Positions 45,492 through 56,916 of a stretch of DNA of 64,000 nucleotides are shown here, in pieces. The translations under genes and the position numbers were made by a program. The notes under the pieces are model-generated. The model made no database searches and had not been told where the DNA came from. It saw nothing but the letters and a program-made list of their open reading frames with translations. Positions within the stretch are counted from its first letter, which is position 1, and each line of letters opens with the position of its first letter. Source of the DNA: Vibrio sp. SCSIO 43135 (GTDB taxonomy: Bacteria; Pseudomonadota; Gammaproteobacteria; Enterobacterales; Vibrionaceae); the NCBI RefSeq assembly GCF_023716665.1, contig NZ_CP071859.1, positions 744,001 through 808,000 on the forward strand, written 5' to 3'.

Positions 45492-46211
45492 CTACTGTTC
45501 TTTGCTGTCAGTTGAAGTTGCCGGTGCTGAAGCTTCTTGTTCTGCTTGAGTTTGCTCTGCTATTCTTTGGGCTTCGACCTGAGGGCTAGCAATATCACCG
45601 ATTTCGCCTTCAATAGTCTTTATGTCATATTGTTCTTCTGACATTTCAGAAGTAATAGTTTCTTGCTCTTCTAGCATCATTTCATTGGATTCGATGTCGG
45701 CTTTCAGGCGAGCCATCTGACGTAAGATCTGTGTTGCTGCCAGTTTGCGCATTTCGTCTTCAATCATGTCGCGCTCGACCGATTTTGCTAATGCAGTCAG
45801 CGGGTTATCTAAGTAGCTTCGGGTTACACTGGTTCTGAATACTTTCGAACCCAGTTCCGGGATTGTGACTCTGTATGACGCGCGGAATGTCAGTTCTTTT
45901 TCTGCCGCTCGAGTATTTTGGTACAGAGAGAGCGTTCTTTCACCAACGCCTTCCCCCATCAAGTGTAAGTTAGGAACATCCGCCGCCGGAGAAACAATCT
46001 CAATCTCACTCATACGTAGCTGACCTTTCACGGCTCGTGTAAACGTACTGTATTGGTCATAACTGGTCACAGACATAGTATTGAGTTCTTCCGGAACCGA
46101 GTAATCACCGCGCAGATGAAAACCACAAGCGGATAAAAGGCTTGCTAAGAATACAACACTAGTAACCTTAATTGATGACTTTGAAATCAGACGTGATGCG
46201 CTACGAAACAT
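45492..46211 (-). CDS. lptE: LPS-assembly lipoprotein LptE
   Basis: LptE is the lipoprotein plug of the LptD lipopolysaccharide translocon in the outer membrane. The 239-residue precursor has a rather long N-terminal extension before the lipobox LSACGFHLRG (cysteine near 29). The body (YSVPEELNTMSVTSYD; AEKELTFRASYRV) fits the family. The final 60 residues or so are an acidic, Glu/Gln/Ala-rich tail not found in E. coli LptE. It heads the lptE-holA-rsfS-rlmH run; leuS is 170 bases upstream. Confidence 0.93.
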   Translation of the reverse strand: MFRSASRLISKSSIKVTSVVFLASLLSACGFHLRGDYSVPEELNTMSVTSYDQYSTFTRAVKGQLRMSEIEIVSPAADVPNLHLMGEGVGERTLSLYQNTRAAEKELTFRASYRVTIPELGSKVFRTSVTRSYLDNPLTALAKSVERDMIEDEMRKLAATQILRQMARLKADIESNEMMLEEQETITSEMSEEQYDIKTIEGEIGDIASPQVEAQRIAEQTQAEQEASAPATSTDSKEQ

Positions 46212-46290
46212 GGGTATAGGGCTCTCGATTATTGGAATACTTATCTTACGGTTCTATACCTCGATTCGAGGCTAAAACATTAAGATAAAT

Positions 46291-46337
46291 AAAGCAGGGT
46301 AAGGCTTTAGTTCAATAGACTAGAGCCACCCTGCTTA
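46291..46337 (-). terminator. Possible terminator after leuS
   Basis: AAGCAGGGT-AAGGCTTTAG and CTAGAGCC-ACCCTGCTT form a long interrupted stem; on the minus strand it is followed by TTATTTAT rather than a pure T run, so it may be weak. Confidence 0.5.
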
Positions 46338-46384
46338 TGACTTATTTATCAGCGGTTAGTTCGCACTTTTCACTACTGCGGTGC

Positions 46385-48958
46385 TTAGTTAGCAACGATG
46401 TTTAGAAGTTTACCTGGTACGTAAATTACTTTACGTACAGTTTTACCTTCTGTGAACTTAGTAACGTTCTCATCGTTAAGGCCAAGCGCTTCAATATCTT
46501 CTTTCGAGATATCTGCTGGTACTGTTAGTTTCGCACGTAGCTTACCGTTAACCTGAACGATGATGAGTTTTTCGTCTTCAACTAGCGCTTTTTCATCAAA
46601 CGTTGGCCATGCAGCATTGTCGATATTAGTTTCACCAAGACCCGCCCACATTTCGTAAGAGATGTGCGGGGTGATTGGGTAAAGCATTGCAACAACCGCT
46701 TTTAGTGCTTCATCAAGGATTGCACGATCTTGCGTGGATTCCTGAGGCGCCTTCGCTAGCTTGTTCATCAGTTCCATGATAGCTGCGATTGCTGTGTTGA
46801 ACGTTTGACGGCGAGCGATATCATCAGTCACTTTCGCGATAGTCTTGTGAACGTCACGGCGAAGTGCTTTCTGGTCGCTAGACAGTGCAGATGCATCAAC
46901 CGCTTCTGCCGCGCCTTTTGATGCGTGCTCGTTAACGAGTTTCCAAACACGCTTCAGGAAGCGGTTAGCACCTTCAACGCCAGACTCTTGCCACTCAAGA
47001 GTCATGTCTGCTGGTGATGCAAACATCATAAATAGACGTACTGTGTCAGCACCGTACTTGTCTACCATCTCTTGTGGGTCGATACCGTTGTTCTTCGACT
47101 TAGACATCTTGATCATGCCCGAGTGTGTTACGTCACGGCCTTCGTTGTCTTTAGCTGAAGTGATGCGACCTTTACCGTCACGCTCTACAGCAACGTCAGT
47201 TGGAGCAACCCACTCTTTACCGCCTTTGTCGTTCTCGTGGTAGAACGCATCCGCGAGTACCATGCCTTGACATAGTAGCTGCTTGAACGGCTCGTCAGAC
47301 GTTACGTAACCTGCGTCACGTAGCAGTTTGTGGAAGAAGCGCGAGTAGAGTAGGTGCATACAAGCGTGCTCGATGCCACCGATGTACTGGTCTACTGGTA
47401 GCCAGTAGTTGGCTTTTTCTGGATCTAGAATGTCGTCAGCTTGTGGCGAACAGTAACGTGCGTAGTACCAAGAAGATTCCATGAACGTATCGAACGTGTC
47501 AGTCTCACGTAGAGCTGGTTCGCCGTTGAAGGTTGTCTTCGCCCACTCTTTGTCTGCTTTGATTGGGCTAGTTACGCCGTCCATTACCACGTCTTCTGGA
47601 AGAATTACTGGTAGTTGGTCAGCTGGTACTGGGTGAACTTCACCATCTTCAGTCGTTACCATTGGGATTGGAGCGCCCCAGTAACGTTGACGAGATACAC
47701 CCCAGTCACGTAGACGGAAGTTTACAGTCTTAGTGCCTTTGCCTTCTGCTTCAAGTTTCGCCGCGATTGCATCGAATGCAGCTTGGAACTCAAGACCGTC
47801 GAACTCACCTGAATCGAACAATACGCCTTTCTCGGTGTACGCTTCTTCAGAGATGTTCAGCTCGCTGCCGTCAGCAGGCTTGATCACAGGTACGATATCT
47901 AGACCGTACTTAGTTGCGAATTCGTAATCACGTTGGTCGTGTGCAGGTACCGCCATTACAGCGCCTGTACCGTAGTCCATCAGTACGAAGTTAGCCACGT
48001 AAACTGGAACTTCACGACCGTTCAATGGGTGAATAGCAGTAAGGCCAGTCGCCATACCTTTCTTCTCCATCGTCGCAAGCTCAGCCTCTGCTACTTTGTT
48101 GTTCTTACACTCTTCGATGAACGCTTCAAGCTCAGGGTTGTTCTCAGCTGCGATTGCCGCTAAAGGGTGACCTGCTGCGATACCCACGTAAGTCACACCC
48201 ATTAGTGTGTCTGGACGTGTTGTGTAAACTTCTAGGTCTTGTTGACCCTTAACTTCAAACTTAAGCTCAACGCCTTCAGAGCGACCGATCCAGTTGCGCT
48301 GCATGGTCTTAACCATTTCAGGCCAGCCATCAAGGTTGTCTAGATCGTCTAGAAGCTCTTGAGCGTATTCAGTGATCTTGATGAACCACTGTGGAATCTC
48401 TTTTTGCTCTACTGGAGTATCACAGCGCCAGCAGCAGCCATCTTCAACCTGCTCGTTTGCAAGAACAGTTTGGTCGTTTGGACACCAGTTAACTGAAGAG
48501 GTCTTCTTGTAAACTAAGCCTTTGTTGTAAAGCTTAGTGAAGAACTCTTGTTCCCAACGGTAGTACTCAGGCGTACAAGTAGCGAACTCACGGTTCCAGT
48601 CGTAACCAAAGCCTAGAAGTTTAAGCTGGTTTTTCATGTACTCGATGTTTTCGTAAGTCCATGGTGCAGGCGCTGTGTTGTTCTTCACAGCCGCGTTTTC
48701 TGCCGGTAGACCAAATGCATCCCAACCGATTGGTTGCATTACGTTTTTACCTTGTAGGCGTTGGAAACGAGAGACTACATCACCGATAGTGTAGTTACGC
48801 ACGTGACCCATGTGCAGTCGGCCACTTGGGTAAGGGAACATGGATAGACAGTAGAATTTTTCTTTATTTGGGTCTTCACTTACAACAAAGGTCTTGTTGT
48901 TGTCCCAGTGCTGTTGAACTTTTTGTTCAATATCTTGCGGGTTGTATTGTTCTTGCAT
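46385..48958 (-). CDS. leuS: Leucyl-tRNA synthetase LeuS
   Basis: LeuS charges tRNA-Leu. The 857-residue class I synthetase has the HIGH-type motif [11 protein letters not shown] (near residue 45), the CP1 editing domain with [13 protein letters not shown], and the KMSKS loop [10 protein letters not shown]. The zinc-ribbon cysteines CPNDQTVL ... GCCWRCD are present. The length equals the family norm. Codon use is strongly biased, as for a highly expressed gene. Confidence 0.98.
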   Translation of the reverse strand: MQEQYNPQDIEQKVQQHWDNNKTFVVSEDPNKEKFYCLSMFPYPSGRLHMGHVRNYTIGDVVSRFQRLQGKNVMQPIGWDAFGLPAENAAVKNNTAPAPWTYENIEYMKNQLKLLGFGYDWNREFATCTPEYYRWEQEFFTKLYNKGLVYKKTSSVNWCPNDQTVLANEQVEDGCCWRCDTPVEQKEIPQWFIKITEYAQELLDDLDNLDGWPEMVKTMQRNWIGRSEGVELKFEVKGQQDLEVYTTRPDTLMGVTYVGIAAGHPLAAIAAENNPELEAFIEECKNNKVAEAELATMEKKGMATGLTAIHPLNGREVPVYVANFVLMDYGTGAVMAVPAHDQRDYEFATKYGLDIVPVIKPADGSELNISEEAYTEKGVLFDSGEFDGLEFQAAFDAIAAKLEAEGKGTKTVNFRLRDWGVSRQRYWGAPIPMVTTEDGEVHPVPADQLPVILPEDVVMDGVTSPIKADKEWAKTTFNGEPALRETDTFDTFMESSWYYARYCSPQADDILDPEKANYWLPVDQYIGGIEHACMHLLYSRFFHKLLRDAGYVTSDEPFKQLLCQGMVLADAFYHENDKGGKEWVAPTDVAVERDGKGRITSAKDNEGRDVTHSGMIKMSKSKNNGIDPQEMVDKYGADTVRLFMMFASPADMTLEWQESGVEGANRFLKRVWKLVNEHASKGAAEAVDASALSSDQKALRRDVHKTIAKVTDDIARRQTFNTAIAAIMELMNKLAKAPQESTQDRAILDEALKAVVAMLYPITPHISYEMWAGLGETNIDNAAWPTFDEKALVEDEKLIIVQVNGKLRAKLTVPADISKEDIEALGLNDENVTKFTEGKTVRKVIYVPGKLLNIVAN

Positions 48959-49052
48959 CGATGATGTCCGGTTATCTTGGAATTTGTGAGTTCGGTTAGA
49001 ACAGACTTAAATAGATCGTCATAGAATACCTAAAGGAACGAGGTACAACAAT

Positions 49053-49148
49053 AGCTATCCCCGTCATACTTGCAGTCGCTAGGCTGTTGGCGATGCAAAT
49101 TCCCTCATAACCTATAGAAGAACTATGCTAATAGGAAGGGATTCGGTT
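49053..49148. repeat. Vibrio-type intergenic repeat, partial copy
   Basis: The sequence CCCCGTCATACTTGCAGTCG followed by CTAGGCTGTTGGC and, further on, CTATAGAAGAACTATGCTAATAGGAAGGGATTC resembles a palindromic intergenic repeat that I recall as common in Vibrio chromosomes. The matching right arm (a reverse complement of the CGTCATACTT end) is not seen, so the copy appears truncated. It lies between leuS and ybeL. Confidence 0.5.
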
Positions 49149-49231
49149 GTTTTGCTCAGAGTTGAGGTCGTTTAATCACGACGTTAATTTTTTAGGGGAT
49201 AAAGTAGAAGGTAATCTTGAGGAGGTTCGCT

Positions 49232-49702
49232 ATGCCAAAACGTAAAGCTGGTTATGAAGAGATGCTAGATGACGTGGTAGAGACGCTCAAACATAGCCCT
49301 GATGAAGTGAACAACGTTATTGAAACGTCGGGGAAGGTTGCTCAAGCAGCAAATGACCTAACTAAGGATGAAATGGCGCTTGTTTCAGCGTATGTAAAAT
49401 CTGATTTAAAAGAGTTTGCAGACAACTACGAGGATTCAAAAAGCGGACCTTTCTACCTCATGATTGCCGACTCGGTTTGGCAAGGGCTACTTGATATTAC
49501 TGACCGTACCAAGGTTGAGTGGGTCGAGCTGTTCCAAGATTTAGAGCACCAAGGCTTGTATCAAGCGGGTGAAGTGATTGGGCTGGGAAATCTTGTCTGT
49601 GACGACTGTGGACATAAAACGCAATACAACCACCCAACAATTATTATTCCTTGCACCAAATGCGGCTGTAAAGGCTTTAGTCGACAGCCGTTAAAGCCTT
49701 AA
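49232..49702 (+). CDS. YbeL-like zinc-ribbon protein (DUF1451)
   Basis: A 156-residue protein matching E. coli YbeL, which also lies beside leuS. A helical N-terminal part (MLDDVVETLKHSPDEVNNVIE; DEMALVSAYVKSDLKEF) is followed by a C-terminal zinc ribbon with CDDCGHKT and CTKCGCKG. Function is unknown. The ATG at 49232 is fixed by a strong GAGGAGG ribosome site. It is single, ending at a bidirectional terminator shared with lnt. Confidence 0.9.
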   Translation: MPKRKAGYEEMLDDVVETLKHSPDEVNNVIETSGKVAQAANDLTKDEMALVSAYVKSDLKEFADNYEDSKSGPFYLMIADSVWQGLLDITDRTKVEWVELFQDLEHQGLYQAGEVIGLGNLVCDDCGHKTQYNHPTIIIPCTKCGCKGFSRQPLKP

Positions 49703-49726
49703 CCTTTCATTGCTCTGGGTGATAAG

Positions 49727-49757
49727 AAAAAAGGGTTACACATTGTGTAGCCCTTTT
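49727..49757. terminator. Bidirectional terminator between ybeL and lnt
   Basis: AAAAAAGGGTTACAC / GTGTAGCCCTTTTG hairpin between convergent genes. Confidence 0.75.
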
Positions 49758-49784
49758 GTATGTTCGCAATCTAATTGGTTTTCG

Positions 49785-51308
49785 CTAGTCTTTCAGTCTC
49801 CAGCCAACAATTAGGCTGATAAATACCCAGATATACAGCGGCCAGGTACCAACATGACGATAAGGTGTGTGGCCAGTTGTCGAGGTCAACTCAGCTCTAA
49901 GGACTCCGGTTTCGAACTGAGGAATTTGTTCAACGACGTTCCCTTGGTAATCTGTCACAGCGGTAACGCCATTATTAGTTGAACGAATCAAAGGCTTACC
50001 TAGCTCTTTCGCTCTCATACGAGCAATTTCCATATGCTGAAGTGGGCCGATGGAATCTCCGAACCACGCATCATTCGACAGAGTTAAGATGAAGTCGGTT
50101 TCATCAGTAACGTTTTGTCTGACTTGGTCATTAAAGATAATTTCATAACACAACGCAGGTGCCATGTGTCGGCCATTTGCGATAATGTTTGGCTGAATGA
50201 ATGCCCCTTGGCTGAATGATGACATTGGCAAATTGAAGAAAGGGGCCAACGGGCGCAAAATATCTTCAAATGGTACAAACTCACCGAAAGGCAGTAAGTG
50301 GTGTTTATGGTAGCGCTCAGACGGATCGTAGCTGTAGTCACCATAAGGTGTTTGCCCTAACGCTAGAATGCTGTTGTAGAACTTTTTATCTTCGCCTTGA
50401 TTCACGACACCGGTGATGATGGCGCTATCATTCATTTTTGCAGCTGAGTCGAGATTTCGTAGAAATGAAGGGATCTCGTATTCGAAAGCTGGAATGGCTG
50501 CTTCAGGCCAAATAATTACATCAGCATCCCAATTCTCTCGGCTAAGATCGGTGTATTTCATGATAGTAGGCCAGCGTTGACTCGGTAACCATTTGATTGC
50601 TTGGTCTATGTTGCCTTGAATGAGTGCTACTTTAGTTGTGTTAGTTGGATCTGGAGTGACCCAAGAAATATTTCTCAGGCCAAAGCCGGTTGCAAACACA
50701 ACAGCTGGAATGAGTAAGTTCAGCCATATTTGGGGAGAGTTGGACTTATGAATAAACGTGTAAGCAAGGGATGAAGCACACACAATTACCAGTAACGTGA
50801 TGAGTTCTACCCCTGCTAATGGAGCAAAGTTGGCTAAGGGGGAGTCGATTTGGCTATAGCCTAGCCATAACCAAGGAAACCCAGTCATTACCCATCCTCT
50901 AAGCCAATCAAAGACTAACCAAAGTGCAGGGGCTGCCAAGAAAAATCGAGTTTTGTTGCTGCGTGCGAAAAACTTATTCAGTGACCAAGCGAATAATGCA
51001 CTGTAGACAGCTAAATAGCCAACCAACAGCGCCATCAAAAAGAGGCTAGCGGCTTTCGGCATACCGCCAAAATTATCAATACTGATGTGTACCCAGCTGA
51101 TGCCGGTTGCAAACTGCCCTATGCCCCACGCATAACCTGTAAAAAACGCACTTCTAGGTGAAGTATTGTTGATAAGAAGCAGCAGTAATAGAGGGCTGAT
51201 AATGGCCAATGGCCAGATTTGATAAGGAGCAAAGGATAGGGTAGTTAAAGCGCCAACAAAAGCGGCCGCAAGCGGCCGCAGTAGGCGATGAGTAAGGATT
51301 TTATTCAT
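49785..51308 (-). CDS. lnt: Apolipoprotein N-acyltransferase Lnt
   Basis: Lnt adds the third acyl chain to lipoproteins at the inner membrane, needed for their release to the outer membrane; MetQ, RlpA and LptE here are among its likely clients. The 507-residue protein has several N-terminal membrane helices and a periplasmic nitrilase domain with the catalytic glutamate in [10 protein letters not shown] and cysteine in PALCYEIIF; the lysine is in [13 protein letters not shown] context. It follows corC by 39 bases. Confidence 0.96.
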   Translation of the reverse strand: MNKILTHRLLRPLAAAFVGALTTLSFAPYQIWPLAIISPLLLLLLINNTSPRSAFFTGYAWGIGQFATGISWVHISIDNFGGMPKAASLFLMALLVGYLAVYSALFAWSLNKFFARSNKTRFFLAAPALWLVFDWLRGWVMTGFPWLWLGYSQIDSPLANFAPLAGVELITLLVIVCASSLAYTFIHKSNSPQIWLNLLIPAVVFATGFGLRNISWVTPDPTNTTKVALIQGNIDQAIKWLPSQRWPTIMKYTDLSRENWDADVIIWPEAAIPAFEYEIPSFLRNLDSAAKMNDSAIITGVVNQGEDKKFYNSILALGQTPYGDYSYDPSERYHKHHLLPFGEFVPFEDILRPLAPFFNLPMSSFSQGAFIQPNIIANGRHMAPALCYEIIFNDQVRQNVTDETDFILTLSNDAWFGDSIGPLQHMEIARMRAKELGKPLIRSTNNGVTAVTDYQGNVVEQIPQFETGVLRAELTSTTGHTPYRHVGTWPLYIWVFISLIVGWRLKD

Positions 51309-51347
51309 CGTTTCTTATTCTGATACTCTCTTTCGAGAGGATTCGCG

Positions 51348-52247
51348 TTACTCTTCAGTAGGTTCTGGAAGAGGCTCTTCGTCGGGAATCGTAACTTGTA
51401 GTTGTACCACTCTGCGGTTATCCGCAGCAGATACTTTGAAGCTGTAGTTTTCTATTTCCACCACTTCACCACGAGACGGTAGGTGACCAAGCGCTGTCAT
51501 AACCATACCACCTACAGTATCGACTTCTTCATCGCTGAAGTCTGTACCAAACGTTTCGTTGAACTCTTCGATCGTCGTTAACGCTTTTACTGCAAATGTA
51601 TGTTTACTTAGCTTGCGGATATCGACTTCTTCTTCATCGTCGAATTCGTCTTCAATTTCACCAACGATTTCTTCGAGAATGTCTTCGATAGTCACCAAAC
51701 CAGAAACTCCGCCGAACTCATCTACGACAATCGCCATGTGATATCGTTCCTCACGGAATTCTTTAAGTAGACGATCAACTCGCTTACTTTCCGGAACTAC
51801 AACCGCTGGGCGTATCACTTGTTCAAAGTCGAACGGGGCACTTTCAGAGCCAAGATATTTGAGTAAGTCCTTCGCAAGCAGGATACCTTCCACATGGTCT
51901 TTGTCTTCACTGATCACAGGGTAGCGAGAGTGTTGTGCATCGGTGATGAGAGCAACAAGTGCATCAAGATCATCGCTGCGATCGACGGTAACCATTTGAG
52001 AGCGCGGGATCATAATATCGCGAACTCGCATTTCGGAGATTTCCATAACACCTTCGAGCATGTCTCTGGTGTCATGGTCAATCAGGTCATTTTCCTCTGA
52101 GTCGCGAATCACATCAACGAGCTCTTGGCGATCTTTGGGTTCACCTTGGAAAAGTTGACCTAGGCGGCCGAAGAAGGACTTTCTACTCGGACCTTCAGAT
52201 TTTTCTTTCTTGCCTTCTGTTGAAGAAGGAGAATTATCTTCGTTCAT
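51348..52247 (-). CDS. corC: CorC/YbeX CBS-domain protein
   Basis: A 299-residue soluble protein with a CBS pair ([38 protein letters not shown]) and the C-terminal CorC_HlyC domain. It lacks the CNNM membrane domain of long relatives. E. coli YbeX/CorC is linked to magnesium/cobalt efflux and, more recently, to ribosome metabolism. It sits in the conserved ybeZ-ybeY-corC-lnt operon, about 70 bases after ybeY. Confidence 0.95.
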   Translation of the reverse strand: MNEDNSPSSTEGKKEKSEGPSRKSFFGRLGQLFQGEPKDRQELVDVIRDSEENDLIDHDTRDMLEGVMEISEMRVRDIMIPRSQMVTVDRSDDLDALVALITDAQHSRYPVISEDKDHVEGILLAKDLLKYLGSESAPFDFEQVIRPAVVVPESKRVDRLLKEFREERYHMAIVVDEFGGVSGLVTIEDILEEIVGEIEDEFDDEEEVDIRKLSKHTFAVKALTTIEEFNETFGTDFSDEEVDTVGGMVMTALGHLPSRGEVVEIENYSFKVSAADNRRVVQLQVTIPDEEPLPEPTEE

Positions 52248-52319
52248 TGTTTCTCTATTAAGTAACGCTATCAGATGTGTGATAGCTCACGTATAGAAAC
52301 TGGTATACCTCTAAAGTTT

Positions 52320-52784
52320 CTATAGCTTCTCAGCAAGGTAAGGATCTTCGAATCCCAACTCATGCATGATTTCTGTTTCGAGGGACTCCATTTCTTCCGC
52401 TTCGTCATCCTCGATATGATCATAACCTAGCAGATGCAGAGTGCCATGTACAACCATATGCGCCCAGTGTGCCATCACCGGCTTATTTTGTTGCTCCGCT
52501 TCCAGTTCAACTACTTGGCGACAAATAATTAGGTCACCAAGTAAGTCGAGTTCAATGCCTGGAGGCGCCTCAAAAGGAAAAGACAGTACGTTTGTCGGTT
52601 TGTCTTTCCCACGGTATTGGTGATTAAGCGTATGGCTTTCTTCACTGTCTACGATTCGTATCGTTACTTCGGCATTTGGCTGGAATTTTGTCACAGCGTT
52701 GCTGAACCAAAGATGAACGTCTTGCTCACTTGGCAGTCCTTGTTCATCTTCGACTGCCAATTGTAAATCCAGTTCGATTGCCAT
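52320..52784 (-). CDS. ybeY: Endoribonuclease YbeY
   Basis: YbeY is a metal-dependent RNase needed for 16S rRNA 3' maturation and ribosome quality control. The 154-residue protein has the H-x3-H-x5-H zinc motif [11 protein letters not shown] and the strictly conserved arginine in [18 protein letters not shown]. Its ATG overlaps the ybeZ stop by one base. Confidence 0.97.
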   Translation of the reverse strand: MAIELDLQLAVEDEQGLPSEQDVHLWFSNAVTKFQPNAEVTIRIVDSEESHTLNHQYRGKDKPTNVLSFPFEAPPGIELDLLGDLIICRQVVELEAEQQNKPVMAHWAHMVVHGTLHLLGYDHIEDDEAEEMESLETEIMHELGFEDPYLAEKL

Positions 52785-53875
52785 TATTTATTCAGCTCTT
52801 GTGGTTGTGAGGTGGGAGTCGGCGTATCTGCAAGTTTTGCTTCTCGCTCTTCTCTGCGGCGCCTTTCATACTCTTTGCGCTCTTTTTGATCTTGAGCTTC
52901 CCACTTTTCGTAAGCGTTAACGATACGTGCAACCACTGGGTGACGAACAACATCATCAGACTGGAAGAAGTTAAAGCTGATTTCATCCACTTCACTCAAT
53001 ACTTCAATCGCATGACGCAAGCCAGACTTAGCACCTCGTGGTAAATCAATTTGCGTCACGTCGCCAGTAATGACAGCACGCGAATTGAAACCGATACGAG
53101 TCAGGAACATCTTCATTTGTTCCACAGTGGTATTTTGGCTTTCATCCAAGATAATAAACGCATCGTTAAGAGTACGGCCGCGCATGTAGGCTAGTGGTGC
53201 CACTTCAATTACGTTGCGCTCAATAAGCTTCTCTACTTTCTCGAAGCCAAGCATTTCAAACAACGCATCGTAGAGTGGGCGAAGGTATGGGTCGACTTTT
53301 TGGCTCAAATCACCAGGTAAGAAGCCCAATTTCTCACCGGCTTCTACCGCAGGGCGAGTGAGCAAAATGCGACGGATTTCTTGGCGTTCTAACGCATCTA
53401 CTGCTGCAGCTACCGCTAGATAAGTTTTACCAGTACCTGCCGGACCGATACCAAATGAAATGTCGTGAGTAACCATGTTCACTAGGTATTGAGCTTGATT
53501 CGGAGTACGTGGCTTGATGACGCCTTTTTTAGTCTTAATAAAGACTTCTTTGCCATGTTCGATGTTGGATTCTAGGTTTTGCTCTAGAACACCGGTTTCT
53601 TTGATGGCTAGGTGTATTTCATCTGGCTCTACATCAGGAATTTTCCCGCGTACTGGAGCGGTGTTAACGTAAAGTGTTTTGATTATTTCTAACGCAGCAG
53701 CTGAAGTGTGGGGTTTACCAACGATAGTGAAGAAGTTGCCACGATAACTGATTTCTACACCGAGACGACGTTCTAAGTGTTTGATGTTGTCGTCGAAAGG
53801 GCCACATAAACTGGCTAGACGGTGATTGTCTGAAGGTTCTAGATTAATTTCTAGGGTAACGATTTTATTGCTCAA
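52784..53875 (-). CDS. ybeZ: PhoH-family ATPase YbeZ
   Basis: A 363-residue PhoH-like protein: an N-terminal KH-like RNA-binding region and an ATPase domain with Walker [11 protein letters not shown] and Walker [13 protein letters not shown]. The C-terminal 40 residues are very charged, then Pro/Thr-rich. YbeZ is a partner of YbeY in ribosome maturation in E. coli, in agreement with the overlapping genes. It heads the operon, after the miaB terminator. Confidence 0.96.
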   Translation of the reverse strand: MSNKIVTLEINLEPSDNHRLASLCGPFDDNIKHLERRLGVEISYRGNFFTIVGKPHTSAAALEIIKTLYVNTAPVRGKIPDVEPDEIHLAIKETGVLEQNLESNIEHGKEVFIKTKKGVIKPRTPNQAQYLVNMVTHDISFGIGPAGTGKTYLAVAAAVDALERQEIRRILLTRPAVEAGEKLGFLPGDLSQKVDPYLRPLYDALFEMLGFEKVEKLIERNVIEVAPLAYMRGRTLNDAFIILDESQNTTVEQMKMFLTRIGFNSRAVITGDVTQIDLPRGAKSGLRHAIEVLSEVDEISFNFFQSDDVVRHPVVARIVNAYEKWEAQDQKERKEYERRRREEREAKLADTPTPTSQPQELNK

Positions 53876-53902
53876 AGTTGCCTCTCATTATTGGCCATTT
53901 GT

Positions 53903-53930
53903 TAAAAGCCCGATTGAGACCGGGCTTTTA
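53903..53930 (-). terminator. Terminator after miaB
   Basis: Perfect inverted repeat TAAAAGCCCG-ATTGAGAC-CGGGCTTTTA, 76 bases beyond the miaB stop and just before ybeZ. Confidence 0.75.
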
Positions 53931-54005
53931 ATGGCTACATATACCTATCTCTAAGATGGTCACTTAGTGAGGTATTTTCAAGCTTATAGTGATGAAGAGC
54001 ACTAA

Positions 54006-55430
54006 TTAAGGTGTAAAGGTTGCTACACCTAGCTCATCTTCACGTTTTGTTTTCGCCATCATTTGTGTTGGAGAAATTACGGTACGTAGATCCATGTCTT
54101 TCTCTGTACGAACCAGCTCGCCACGTAGAGAGTTAGCAAACACGTCAGTGATCTTCACGTCAACGAACTGACCAATTAGGTCTGCGCTACCTTCAAAGTT
54201 CACCACGCGGTTATTTTCAGTGCGTGCACGAAGCTCCATCAAGTTCTTCTTCGATGGGCCTTCAACCAGAACGCGTTGCTCTGTATCTAGCATTAGGCGC
54301 GAGTAACGCATCGCTTGTGCATTTACCGTTTGCTGAAGTTCGTATAGACGTTCTTTTTTCTCTTGCTCTGATACGTCACACGGATAGTCCGCAGCGGGTG
54401 TACCTGGGCGAGGAGAGAAGATAAAGCTAAAGCTCATATCGAAATCAACGTCTTTAATTAGCTTCATTGTATCTTGATGATCTTTAGCCGTTTCACCAGG
54501 GAAACCAACAATAAAGTCAGAGCTGATTTGAATATCAGGACGCGCTTTACGCAGCTTACGAATGATCGATTTGTATTCGATTGCTGTGTGAGGGCGCTTC
54601 ATCATAGTAAGGATGCGGTCACTACCACTTTGTACAGGTAGGTGAAGGAAGCTTACAAGCTCAGGTGTGTCTTCATATACTGCGATGATGTCGTCAGTGA
54701 ACTCTAATGGGTGGCTGGTTGTAAAGCGAATACGGTCGATGCCATCAATAGAAGCGACTAGGCGCAGTAATTCTGCGAAAGAACAGATATCACCTTCGTG
54801 CGTTGGACCACGGTATGCGTTTACGTTTTGACCTAGTAAGTTAACTTCACGTACGCCTTGATCTGCCAGTTGTGCGATCTCGAAAAGAACGTCGTCCATT
54901 GGACGGCTAACTTCTTCGCCGCGAGTGTATGGTACTACACAATAGGTACAGTACTTAGAACAGCCTTCCATGATTGAAACGAATGCTGTTGCACCTTCAG
55001 CGCGAGGTTCAGGTAGACGGTCAAACTTCTCGATTTCAGGGAAAGAAATGTCCATGACGGGGGCATCGTCACTTTGAGATTGCTTAATCATCTCAGGAAG
55101 ACGGTGCAGAGTTTGTGGGCCGAAAATAACGTCGACAAAAGGTGCACGCTCACGAATGTGGTCGCCCTCTTGAGTGGCAACACAGCCACCAACGCCGATC
55201 ACAACACCGTCTTTCTTATCTTTTAGAGTTTTCCAGCGGCCTAGCTGGTGGAAAACTTTTTCTTGGGCTTTTTCACGAATCGAACAGGTGTTTAGTAACA
55301 GAACATCTGCTTCCTCTGGTTCTTCTGTTAGCTCATAGCCATTAGCAGCGTTAAGCAGGTCGGCCATTTTCGATGAATCGTATTCGTTCATCTGGCAGCC
55401 CCAGGTTTTAATTAGCAGTTTTTTACTCAT
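54006..55430 (-). CDS. miaB: tRNA-2-methylthio-N6-isopentenyladenosine synthase MiaB
   Basis: MiaB adds the methylthio group to ms2i6A37 of tRNAs that read UNN codons; tRNA-Tyr, encoded four times in this window, is a substrate in E. coli. The 474-residue enzyme has the N-terminal UPF0004 cluster cysteines (TWGCQMN, NTCSIRE, VGGCVA), the radical-SAM CxxxCxxC in [12 protein letters not shown], and a C-terminal TRAM domain. It is divergent from ubiF. Confidence 0.97.
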   Translation of the reverse strand: MSKKLLIKTWGCQMNEYDSSKMADLLNAANGYELTEEPEEADVLLLNTCSIREKAQEKVFHQLGRWKTLKDKKDGVVIGVGGCVATQEGDHIRERAPFVDVIFGPQTLHRLPEMIKQSQSDDAPVMDISFPEIEKFDRLPEPRAEGATAFVSIMEGCSKYCTYCVVPYTRGEEVSRPMDDVLFEIAQLADQGVREVNLLGQNVNAYRGPTHEGDICSFAELLRLVASIDGIDRIRFTTSHPLEFTDDIIAVYEDTPELVSFLHLPVQSGSDRILTMMKRPHTAIEYKSIIRKLRKARPDIQISSDFIVGFPGETAKDHQDTMKLIKDVDFDMSFSFIFSPRPGTPAADYPCDVSEQEKKERLYELQQTVNAQAMRYSRLMLDTEQRVLVEGPSKKNLMELRARTENNRVVNFEGSADLIGQFVDVKITDVFANSLRGELVRTEKDMDLRTVISPTQMMAKTKREDELGVATFTP

Positions 55431-55719
55431 GTTGTTCGCTCGATCGTTAGTTTAAATTAAGGGAGCAAATCGCCCAGTGTTTCTTAGTGCCATCCCAGCT
55501 TTTATTGCAAAAATGACGATAATTTGTCCGCCCTCTCGGCGGTAAGCGGCGTATTGTACTGCTTTAAAAACCGACTGACTAGTGCTGTCGATAAATCAAT
55601 ACCAAGCGTTGTTAAATAAGGGTTTTGACCGCAAAGCGGATAAGGTTTTTGATTACATTTTGGTAATGAAAACGTACAATAAAAAACAGCCAATGAATCA
55701 ATATGATGAAGTACAAATT

Positions 55720-56886
55720 ATGAGCAAGTTTGATGTTGCTGTGATTGGTGGGGGTATGGTTGGTGCCACTACTGCGATCGGTTTTGCTAAACAAGGCAGA
55801 AAGGTAGCCGTTGTTGAAGGTTATGCGCCGAAAGCATTTTCCCCTGAGCAGCCGATGGATATCCGCGTTTCAGCTATCTCTGAACATTCCGTTGCAATAT
55901 TGGATGAACTTGGGGCATGGAGTGACATCGCAAAGATGCGAGTATGCCCATATCGACGTTTAGAAACCTGGGAGCACCCAGAGTGCCGAACGCGTTTTCA
56001 CTCTGAAGAGCTCGGTATGCCGCAACTTGGTTATATTGTTGAGAACCGACTTATTCAATTGGGCTTATGGCAGCAACTTACTCAATACAAAAATATTGAA
56101 CTATTTTGCCCTGATACGTTAGAAAACATAGAGTTCGACGAGGTAAATAAGGTTGTTCTAGCGTCTGGTACTACTCTAGAGGCCGAACTAGTGGTTGGCG
56201 CAGATGGTGCGAATTCCAAAGTTCGCTCACTGGCCGGGATTGGAGTAACAGCATGGGATTACAGACAGCATTGCATGCTAATCAATGTAAGAACAGCGTT
56301 ACCCCAACAAGACATTACTTGGCAGCAGTTTACGTCTAGCGGACCGCGTTCATTTTTGCCCCTTCCTTCACTAGATGGCGTAGGGCAGGGTTCATTGGTT
56401 TGGTATGACAGCCCGAAACGCATTAAACAGCTTTGTGCCATGACACCAGAGAAGCTTAGGGAAGAGATTGTTGCTCATTTTCCTCCAGAGCTTGGTGATA
56501 TCGAAGTGCTTCAATTTGGTTCATTTCCTTTGACTCGTCGTCACGCGCAATCGTACAGCAAGAAAAATTGTGTTCTAGTGGGCGACTCAGCACATACGAT
56601 CAATCCACTTGCTGGGCAGGGGGTGAATTTGGGCTTTAAAGATGTCGAAGTATTGCTAGAGGTTACCGCTGGGCAAGAGGTTATAGGTACGTCAGTGTTG
56701 AATCATTATCAACGTAAGCGTAAGCCTGACAACTTGTTGATGCAGTCTGGAATGGACTTTTTTTACAAAGGGTTTAGTAACGACATTGCTCCGTTACGGT
56801 TCATGCGTAATGCAGCTCTAAAAATTGCCGAGAATTCTGGTCCGTTGAAAAAACAGGTGCTGAAGTATGCTTTAGGCCTGAAGTAA
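55720..56886 (+). CDS. ubiF: 2-octaprenyl-3-methyl-6-methoxy-1,4-benzoquinol hydroxylase UbiF
   Basis: UbiF is the flavin monooxygenase that hydroxylates C6 of the ring in aerobic ubiquinone synthesis. The 388-residue protein has the FAD GxGxxG motif VAVIGGGMVGATTA at its start, the DG motif VVGADGANSKVR, and the GD motif LVGDSAHTINPLAGQGVNLG. PYRRLETWE and FPLTRRHA match E. coli UbiF. The ATG at 55720 aligns with orthologues; the frame is open upstream to 55582, with ATGs at 55669 and 55693, but those add residues outside the family. Divergent from miaB as in E. coli. Confidence 0.95.
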   Translation: MSKFDVAVIGGGMVGATTAIGFAKQGRKVAVVEGYAPKAFSPEQPMDIRVSAISEHSVAILDELGAWSDIAKMRVCPYRRLETWEHPECRTRFHSEELGMPQLGYIVENRLIQLGLWQQLTQYKNIELFCPDTLENIEFDEVNKVVLASGTTLEAELVVGADGANSKVRSLAGIGVTAWDYRQHCMLINVRTALPQQDITWQQFTSSGPRSFLPLPSLDGVGQGSLVWYDSPKRIKQLCAMTPEKLREEIVAHFPPELGDIEVLQFGSFPLTRRHAQSYSKKNCVLVGDSAHTINPLAGQGVNLGFKDVEVLLEVTAGQEVIGTSVLNHYQRKRKPDNLLMQSGMDFFYKGFSNDIAPLRFMRNAALKIAENSGPLKKQVLKYALGLK

Positions 56887-56916
56887 CTCATTTTCACTGT
56901 GTGAAATACATACAAA

